A stretch of DNA of 64,000 nt from Triops longicaudatus. Taxonomy: Eukaryota > Arthropoda > Branchiopoda > Notostraca > Triopsidae. The stretch lies in NCBI GenBank assembly GCA_022885665.1, contig JAGQDJ010000139.1:62001-126000 (forward strand), in the 5' to 3' direction. The notes beneath the pieces were generated by a model. It had not been told where the DNA came from. It made no database searches and worked only from the letters and a program-made list of their open reading frames with translations. This document shows, in pieces, positions 56,565 through 64,000 of the stretch (within the stretch, counting starts at the first letter, position 1; each line of letters begins with the position of its first letter). The translations under genes were made by a program, and so were the position numbers.

Positions 56565-59500
56565 TTAAATCAGGAAGGGTAAACCAGAAGGGGTTCTTGC
56601 TACTGCCAAATTCCGACGAGATGCACTTGGCGATTTGCAGATAGGTGTTCGAGGAGAACGCATGTTGCTTCTGGGCGTGCCTGGTGTCCGTAGAAGAGCC
56701 AAACGAGGCGAGCGGCGTCGTGGGACCGTGGACGGTCCATCAAATCGTGAATGCGTCATCGTCGAGTTTACGTTCTTCATCAGAATTGAACTACGGCAGT
56801 GATCCTTTCTAGCTTTTTCTTCCAAGCCGTGCTGTTTAAATCCAAAATGGCCCCAAACCCCAAAATTTAGTCAATATAATGCACGCACGAGGTGACACAA
56901 TTTTCGGACAAATGGTAGACATGCGAACAAAGATCAGACCAGACTTTGTTTCCTCTGAACACCCAGAAGAAGAAGAACCCGAAGACAAGTTGGTCATGCT
57001 TCCAAATCTTCCAGCCGGGTACTCTCAAGTGGGTGACCAGCGTTGCGAAAACGGTGCTAAATTTAAGGTGAAGGTTAAATAACTACCAGGTACCACGGTT
57101 ATACAAAAGCAAGCAAGCAAAAGGGAGCATGCAAAAGACAAAAATCGAGAATGTCGAAAAGTGTAACACCGATGTTGCCAGAAAATAAAGCAAGCAGTTT
57201 TGGCCACCCGAGACGAGCATTGTGAAGCCACGGATTAATTACGAAGAAACCTAGGACAGAAAGCATTACAATGGAAAATAAGACTATACCGTAAAATCCG
57301 AATACGTGGTTGCAACGCTGGCAGCTGTTACATCGGCCAACGGCGTTTCTGGCCGTTCATTTTCATTAGTTGTTCGCTCCTGAAGTACGCGCCGAACAGG
57401 ATGGCGTAGACCGGGTCCTTCACGTGCTGGAATCTATTAAAACAGATTTCAGCAGATTAATATCTGCAAGACATTAACAGGTTCATGCCAATTTAACGGA
57501 GGTAAAAAAAAAAATTTCGATTAAAAAAAAAAAAAGCCTCCCCGACGGGGAATCGAACCCCGGTCTCCCGCGTGACAGGCGGGGATACTGACCACTATAC
57601 TATCGAGGATTTGTTAAATGACATTTTAAATTACGATAGACTTGCAAGTGCTTTTATCAAGGTAGCGATCACCCTTTCAAAACATAAACCTGTTTGCAGT
57701 ATGATATGCTGCTTTACCGACTTGCCGGATTCATTCTACCCCAACACTACAAGTAACCGAAGCTAAAGTTAAACTGCGTGTTATCTAAACTCACACTGTT
57801 GGTGTAACCCAGTTCTTTTAACCTATTTACACCGAGGCTAAAATGCCAACTGTAAACCAACTTGCAATGGGCATAGCTGTGGATGCATAAAACATAACAC
57901 TGGTTCAACGTCAGTTTACTATTTAACAGCAATACGAATAACTAAAAAAAAAAACAAAAAAAAAAAAAACACGTAACATGTCGCAAGAAACATAGGTAAC
58001 CGTAACACAAATTGTGTAAAAGACGAAAAAAGTTTCTCCCCGACGGGGAATCGAACCCCGGTCTCCCGCGTGACAGGCGGGGATACTGACCACTATACTA
58101 TCGAGGACATGTGTGATCTATCCTAAGCAAAAGATAAATCCCTGACATCAAGGTCAACGTTCTTCGGTTCATTGACCTGTGTACTGTTTACCGCGTCTAA
58201 GGCATTGACAAAATAACAAAAACAGGAGACTAAAACACGAAATACGAAGTATAGGGTGCATTTTATTATGGACAGAGATGTTGAACAACGCTCCTATTGA
58301 GCAGAATAGCTGTTTTGGCGTGGATGGCATCCATTTGGATAGGCATTTTTATCGTCGGCAAATCGTGTTGTGCTCGTCGCGTTGAACGATTAAGTCGCTT
58401 AAGTAAGTTTTCCATAAAGCCCTTCTCCTGCCATTTGTTTACTAACTCAGTTATCGTTTTTTTGTACAAAAGTGTGTGCTATATTTACGAAAGAGACGAA
58501 ACTTAAAACAGAAATATGTTTACAATTTTCTGTAAAGTGTCCCTGCAATAAAGTTGTTGTTGCATCTTCTCAAGTTAATGAGGAAAATTCTTAAACTTTT
58601 TCGTTCGTGTTCTTAAACTTTATTAATTCATTAATATTCTCTCAATGTATAAAAAAAAAGAAACATAGTATTTATAAACAGTGAGCTGCATGTAGGTTTC
58701 AGCGTCAACTCTTGGTTCAACGGCGATTCACATTCACCCATTTTGTTGTGGATGAATGATGTTATCCAACTGAATACGACAAAAACCCAATCCACAATAA
58801 AATGCACACAGTTACCATAAATTCACTTCTCTCTGGAGTAATTTTCACTAGGGCAGGGGTTTTCAAACTGTGAGCCGTGGCTCCCTGGAAAGCCGCGAGT
58901 TTGAAAACTTTGAAAACCACTGCACTACGAATTGAATTTGAAATTGAATTTAACACCGTTTCACATTACCTAATTTTACTTAACAAGAGGTATTATATAT
59001 GTATATGGAGATAACTGTAATACCATTATCAACTTAATATACTTAACTTTATATTTTGCACAGACACCCGAGGTATTGCTCACTTAAGTTTGACACGCAA
59101 TTTTCCTTTAGCAAAAGAAAAATTTAATAATTGAAAGAATAACCGAAAAGTCTCCCCGACGGGGAATCGAACCCCGGTCTCCCGCGTGACAGGCGGGGAT
59201 ACTGACCACTATACTATCGAGGACATACAAACCCATTAGAAATTACGACAGCTGTGCCGGAAATTAAATTCCTTCAATTTCATGTTGTGATTATAATAAG
59301 ATGTATAAGCAGCAGATATATAATAAGATGTAATAAGCTTATTTATTAGCACGTAGATTAACAACACGAATTAAGTTTAGTGAAAGTTCATTTTGCGAAC
59401 AGTACCGGTAACAAATTGAGCGAACAAGCTTTAACTTCAAACTTCTTATTTCCAAAAAATTCTCCCCGACGGGGAATCGAACCCCGGTCTCCCGCGTGAC

Positions 59501-62500
59501 AGGCGGGGATACTGACCACTATACTATCGAGGACCTACAATTCTGGGGAGAAATTGCGAAAGCGACGCCGGAAATTGAAGTTTTCCTTCAATTTCATTCG
59601 GGATTACTATAGTATACGTAGTGAAGTCTTCAAAGTATTGTAACTTAAATTATAACCTTAAAAACTCAATAAGATTTAAACGAACGTAGATTGAGGTTCA
59701 ATCTGATTGAACCAGCTCGCCCTGCAAAGACATCAACATGACGCGTGCAATTTCAGGGTACCAAATTTGGTGAGAAAACAACACGTAACAAGAAATAACA
59801 GTGCATGTGCAGAAGTGGAAAAACGAAACAGGTATTTAATAGATATAATAAGCCTATTTATTAGCGCGTAAGCTGAAAGTGAAAGTTCAGTTTGCGAACA
59901 TTGCCGGTAACAAATTGAGTAAACAAACTTTAACATCAACCTTATTATTTCCAAAAAATTCTCCCCGACGGGGAATCGAACCCCGGTCTCCCGCGTGACA
60001 GGCGGGGATACTGACCACTATACTATCGAGGACATGTTTGGATTGCGCCTAGTACTAAAGAAAAACTAGACCTGATCTTGCTGTATATAAATTACTAAAT
60101 TCTGAGGCAATGGGAAGTGAACAAGTGTCTGCCTCTGAAGCAGACTAGTAGCATATCGTCCAACCTGAAATAGTACATATGAAACGAGAAAAAAAAAAAT
60201 CGACATAAAGGTAGTCCCATTTAAGCTAAATTGCAGTTATTTCGGATAATATAACTTAAAGAACAAAGACATACGTTATAGGAACTCTGTTGCAAAGAAA
60301 CACCATGCGATTCGTGAATTTATTTTATATATTACGAGTCTCGAAACGCAAAGTCACTTACTTGCTTAGGATGGACTTGCTTGGATGATCCCGTTGCTGG
60401 TCCATCAAGCCGACGCATTTTAGGCGATGCTGTGTGAGTGGTTTGAGTATTTCCAAGTCGGCGTTTAATAGGAGTGGTTGGCTTAGCTCCACACTTCGCT
60501 TCATCTTCCAATTGCTTAGCACGCGCTTTTGCCTAAAAAAAGGAAATACGATAAATATGCAAAGGCAAATAACTACACACACTAATAAACAATTAATCAT
60601 ATCGTATATAAACAAAACACTACTGACAAATAATAATACTGACAAAATCACCAACAAAATGTTGATTAGGACAATAGAGTAAACGACACTATACCTTTTG
60701 CTGACGCTCATTTTCCTTCTCGTCGTCATACGCCCGCCATTGGTCTTTCATATAATGTATGTAATTTGTATCCTTCACAATCAACATACGGCCAAAATTT
60801 TGTTCATAAGATAACAGAAGCGTCTCCAATTCTTCTTCCACTTTAGGTAAATCCTTCACAATCCTCTTGCGCTCCTTCTCTTCTTGCAATAGTGAACAAC
60901 CCCGGTTTCCAAATCGGTTGGGATCTTTGGCTCGTCTTTCCAAGTCCATCATACGGTCAAATAAATCCTCACGGCGTTTTATCTATACGCAGTAAGAAAG
61001 GAAACTGTATTACTTCAAGTTGGTGAGTTCTTGCTCCGTTTCGTTCCTACCTTCAAGAAAATTTGCTTATGAGCCGTGTAAAGGCTCTGATATTTGGCAA
61101 CTTCTAGCTCATGTAGCTCAAGCAATTCTTCGCTCCAGTCTTGAGAAGTCATTTGTGTAAAACACTCACGAGTCATTGGACCAACCATACATCTGTCCCA
61201 ATAATCCGACAGCTCCTCACGAAGGCGCTCAATGAAGACTTGCAAATTTTGACGTTTGAGTTCTTTGCAGCGTTCCAATTCCTTCTCCCACTAAAAAAGG
61301 ATATCACTAGTTTTAAATTCCTTTTCCGACAGGATTCGATTTTATTCTTTTTGTTTTGGTTTATAGAAAGGATACTCTAACCAGTCGTGAACAAAGTTTG
61401 CAGGGGTACATTTTCAATAGAAACTTTCAAAACCTACCGCATTCATATCCGAAGCTCTCAAGCCACTGTACTTCCGGGAAAAATCCTGCTGATCATTGAC
61501 TGGAACATCCAAGCGATTCCATAGTAGATTAACATCATGAACAATTCGATCCTTGCGTTGCTTTTGCTTCTCCAAACGGTCTTCAAGTGATTTGCAGTAG
61601 TTCTACGAACAAGGAATGAAACAAAGACATTAAACAACAGAACATACAGAAGAAAATAAATAAGAATCAAAATACCGAAACTGTTACAACTGTTACGAAA
61701 GATTCGGACGGCACGAAAAATTACGACACTAATGTACTCTGATCCTTCAGCTAAAAAAATCTCCACAGATGTTAATAAATACATCGTTCTGATACTACCG
61801 TGAACCTAATTTACTCAACTAGTTCAAATTATCATTTAACAAGAAAAGGTTCGAGAAATTCTCATGCAGCAGTTGAATGTCATTTAAAGCGTACCAAAAA
61901 ATGCCGCATAAAAATGAAAAATAAATGATGAAACAATGCTTAATTACTTTCACGGCAGCAAGGTTTTCCTCAGAAAGGGTAAAAGTGTCCACGTCGTCAC
62001 ATACAGTTGATACTTCCAAAGTAGTATCGGGCTTGGCTTCCAGCTCCGTCAGAAGTTCGACAACTCGCTCGCGTAGTTTTACAAACATGGCTTCTCGTTT
62101 TTTCTTTACATAAGAAAAAATGTAAATGAGAACTTTCCTGTTTTATAAACAGGCCCCAATTTCGACGAGTAATTTAGCGGATTTTTTTTTTGGCGTGAAA
62201 TATAAGGAGTAGAAGGGGGTTAAATCAAATAAGGAAAAGTTACCAATTCGGCTTCAGCTTCCGAAATATGCTTCCTCAACTCTTCCAGCTCCGGTTCAGA
62301 GGGCAACTTGGTTGTGTCGATGACAAATGTGGCGACTGCCAAACGCTTACAAAGACGCGAATCCTGCGACACAGGTAAAAAAAAATATTGTAGCTGCGAA
62401 CCATGGTATAAAATTTCTTTACTTCGTCACAGAGACGACGCAGCACCGACATACGCTTTTCCTTGTCCTCCCTTAAGGATTGAACAACCCTCTTCAACTC

Positions 62501-63142
62501 CAACTCGAGCTGGAACAAGCCGTCATCCTTAGGAGACAACTGCACATCAACGCCGAGTTCCTAATGGTAGAAAGGAGACATCTTTCAGGTTATTTCGTCC
62601 ACTTTGTGTTTTTGAACTGTTTTTGTCATACTTTCATGAGCGCGTGGTACTCAGCACCATACTTCTCCACTGCCCTTAATTTCCTTTGCTCATACAGGTC
62701 TTCATCTTCGACAATGGATTCAATAGTTTTCTGTATATGAGAAATAAATAAGTACGAAACTCAAACATAAAGCATTTGAGGCTTGTTTTTAATGCACGAC
62801 ATTCACCTGTATGGTTTCGAGTATTGTCTTTTCTCTGAGTTTCAAGCCATCTGCAGGATGTCCAACTCGCTTCCAAGACTCATAAAGCTTGGTAAGATTG
62901 GTTGATAACACCACTTGTGCATCCAGTAATAGTGTTTGAATCCTGGAGCTCCTATAATAAAAGTTAAACAAAGAAATAACAAAGGTTATTCGTGCCCCTG
63001 CTTTCGTGGGAAACGTTAACCAGTGTCAGTGAAGAAAGTCGGGGTAAGCGAGCCACCCTGAACAGCATGCCAAAGAAAATCACAAATTTCAAAGTTCGAA
63101 AAAAGTTACTTACATGTCGAGCTGAGTTAACTTAGAAGACAT
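56565..63142 (-). CDS. PRC1: PRC1/Ase1/MAP65-family protein regulator of cytokinesis
   Basis: Twelve exons on the minus strand: 63142-63114, 62951-62807, 62730-62632, 62560-62423, 62363-62244, 62103-61948, 61602-61438, 61290-61051, 60982-60695, 60532-60362, 57433-57290 and 56831-56565. They total 1962 nt (653 aa), all phases consistent. PRC1 homodimers crosslink antiparallel microtubules at the spindle midzone and recruit KIF4. The order matches the family: an N-terminal dimerisation/rod coiled coil (exons 1-8), the spectrin-like microtubule-binding domain with DPNRF at residues 384-388 followed by NRG, then a basic unstructured tail with TPIKRR and SVATTYSDF (vertebrate SVASTYSEF). The last exon packs seven SP/TP sites among basic residues. 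Human PRC1 is 620 aa. Intron 10 (57434-60361) is 2.9 kb and carries five tRNA-Asp genes; most other introns are 70-170 nt. Confidence 0.97.
57538..57609 (-). tRNA. tRNA-Asp (GTC), copy 1
   Basis: A 72-nt cloverleaf with no intron. The acceptor stem pairs over 7 bp (one T-G) with discriminator G. Anticodon loop CTGTCAC gives GTC. The T arm is GGGGTTCGATTCCCC (B box) and the A box is TAGTATAGTGG. A T13 run follows the 3' end as Pol III terminator. Lies in PRC1 intron 10, same strand. Confidence 0.97.
58036..58107 (-). tRNA. tRNA-Asp (GTC), copy 2
   Basis: Identical over 72 nt to copy 1. The 3' flank is AAACTTTTTT, giving a T6 Pol III terminator. Same intron and strand. Confidence 0.97.
59152..59223 (-). 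tRNA. tRNA-Asp (GTC), copy 3
   Basis: Identical over 72 nt to copy 1. The 3' flank is ACTTTTCGG, a minimal T4 terminator. The 5' flank (59224-59300) resembles that of copy 4. Confidence 0.97.
59224..59960. repeat. Tandemly duplicated tRNA-Asp unit with diverging flanks
   Basis: Spacer segments beside copies 3, 4 and 5 align in two blocks: 59224-59300 with 59534-59620 (sharing GCCGGAAATT and CCTTCAATTTCAT), and 59330-59461 with 59840-59960. The tRNA bodies are identical while the flanks have diverged by substitutions and small indels. Confidence 0.8.
59462..59533 (-). tRNA. tRNA-Asp (GTC), copy 4
   Basis: Identical over 72 nt to copy 1, with a T6 terminator. About 130 nt of 3' flank (59330-59461) is clearly similar to that of copy 5, including GTAACAAATTGAG and TTATTTCCAAAAAATT on the plus strand. 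Confidence 0.97.
59961..60032 (-). tRNA. tRNA-Asp (GTC), copy 5
   Basis: Identical over 72 nt to copy 1, with a T6 terminator. The 3' flank is shared with copy 4, so these two arose by a recent local duplication. Confidence 0.97.
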
Positions 63143-63481
63143 CTTCAACTTGTTCCTTATTACAGCTGGTTGTTGTTCACTAGTAAAATGTTAATTCGGG
63201 ACTAAAAAGACACATTCGCATAAAACAATAGCTCACAAAGGAGAGACACGTCTTAACTTTTCTCTTTGCTATAGGAGTGCCAACAGTTTGAAATTGACCG
63301 TGTTGCTCGCTGTGGCCGTTAGCGGTTTCGCACAAGGTGGATTAGATTCAAACTCTTCCTTCTGATTGGGCGGAAACGAAGCCCCGCCCTTGATATTATT
63401 CACATAGCAACCCGTACTGCAACAATCGTAACAAATAAGGAATAAATTTTCGAAGTCGGTAGAACTTCAAAAGGCTAGGAA
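63143..63481. promoter_or_regulatory. Bidirectional promoter region between PRC1 and the right-edge gene
   Basis: Only 339 bp separates the two start codons. Read toward PRC1 (minus strand), a CCAAT box (63369-63365) is followed 12 bp later by TTTGAA (63352-63347). An E2F-like TTTCCGCCC overlaps the CCAAT side (63376-63368). A second TTTGAA, on the plus strand, lies near 63289. The CCAAT plus CHR (TTTGAA) pairing is the usual layout of vertebrate G2/M gene promoters, including known DREAM targets such as PRC1. Function here is inference. Confidence 0.45.
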
Positions 63482-64000
63482 ATGTTTGTAGACTCCGTGA
63501 CAAATGTTGTTTCTTTCATTCCTAATCGTTCTGAAGCAAAGTAATGTCTATCAAAAGCCTGTTTCTAAAAAAATTGAATTTGCGCGGGAATTTCAAACTT
63601 ATTTCTTTTTTTTTTAATCAGGACCTTCAAAGTCTCTGAAACGCAGTGCGATTTATTAACCAAAGTGGAAAAGTTTACTGAGCCAGAGGTGAAAAAGAAT
63701 GTCGAGGTAATGTCGTTTTAGCGTTTCTTCTTCCAAGCCTATTTTAGCACATTTATTTTGAGAAATACGTAAACCAGGCTACAAAAAAAAACTGGTACAG
63801 TAGATATGCCATATACTTTTGTTCTGTACTTGATTTTTGTTGACAGTGGGATGCAAATAATGCTGGGGCTATTTTTCTTTTGTTGTTCAGGTTCAAACTT
63901 CGGAAGTCGTTGATACAGCCAAATTATTAAGCTATAATGAAGCAAACATTTTCCGGATATTAGCGTTCTTGCAGAAAGTTTCACCTCTTGTAGAAGACGC
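63482..64000 (+). CDS. Unrecognised gene, first three exons only, runs off the right edge
   Basis: I do not recognise the family. The exons 63482-63540, 63622-63706 and 63891 to beyond 64000 join in phase (donor AA|GTAATG, acceptor AATCAG|G, then phase 0), giving 84 complete codons before the edge. The protein starts MFVDSVTNVV and continues with a charged, probably helical segment (LLTKVEKFTEPEVKKN) and a Leu-rich helix (FRILAFLQKVSPLVED). No signal peptide or membrane segment is visible. It is divergent from PRC1 and may share its promoter. Confidence 0.6.

Overview
This window is invertebrate animal nuclear DNA. The evidence is many small exons joined at clean GT-AG introns, and a set of animal gene families (PYROXD2, WDR91, a METTL24-like methyltransferase, FIGNL1, TTC31-like TPR proteins, RNF38/RNF44, PNRC and PRC1). 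Introns in most genes are very short (46-100 nt, as short as 46 nt in PYROXD2), which points to a compact genome. The RNF38/44-like gene is the exception, with introns of 5-6 kb. I cannot name the phylum from the sequence. Two stretches carry assembly ambiguity (Ns inside a poly-C run and inside a poly-T run). I found no CRISPR array, no prokaryotic operon and no intact transposon.

Layout, left to right. Minus: PYROXD2-like mitochondrial oxidoreductase, exons 1-9, running off the left edge. Plus: an unrecognised serine/threonine-rich gene (3650-5820), convergent with a minus-strand WDR91 N-terminal homologue (6961-5825) that has no WD40 domain and a one-base frame conflict. Then 3 kb with no gene, an intronless membrane-anchored METTL24-like methyltransferase (10057-10908, plus), and an 11-exon FIGNL1 AAA ATPase (12847-15419, plus). 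Two paralogous minus-strand genes follow head to tail. TPR-RRM gene 2 (19622-15784) has one TPR module and four RRMs. TPR-RRM gene 1 (23428-20546) has a TTC31-like N-terminus, one TPR module, two RRMs and a CCCH zinc finger.

From 27.6 to 48.5 kb a single minus-strand RING-H2 ubiquitin ligase gene (RNF38/RNF44 family, 10 coding exons, 766 aa) spreads over 21 kb. A PNRC-like gene (50493-50966, plus) is divergent from it, in a region with several perfect TGACGTCA palindromes. After about 5.6 kb without a recognisable gene comes PRC1 (63142-56565, minus, 12 exons, 653 aa). One of its introns holds five identical tRNA-Asp(GTC) genes on the same strand. A further plus-strand gene of unknown function starts at 63482 and leaves the window.

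Functional themes are mixed: mitochondrial oxidoreductase, endosomal regulation (WDR91), recombination (FIGNL1), RNA binding (the TPR-RRM pair), ubiquitin ligation, mRNA decay or nuclear-receptor co-activation (PNRC) and cytokinesis (PRC1). The least ordinary item is the TPR-RRM gene pair. Its RRMs are built from a repeated two-exon cassette, and the two genes share a 426-nt TPR exon of identical length and phase. Exon models were assembled by hand from open frames, GT-AG sites and phase agreement. Family names come from remembered protein families, not from a search.
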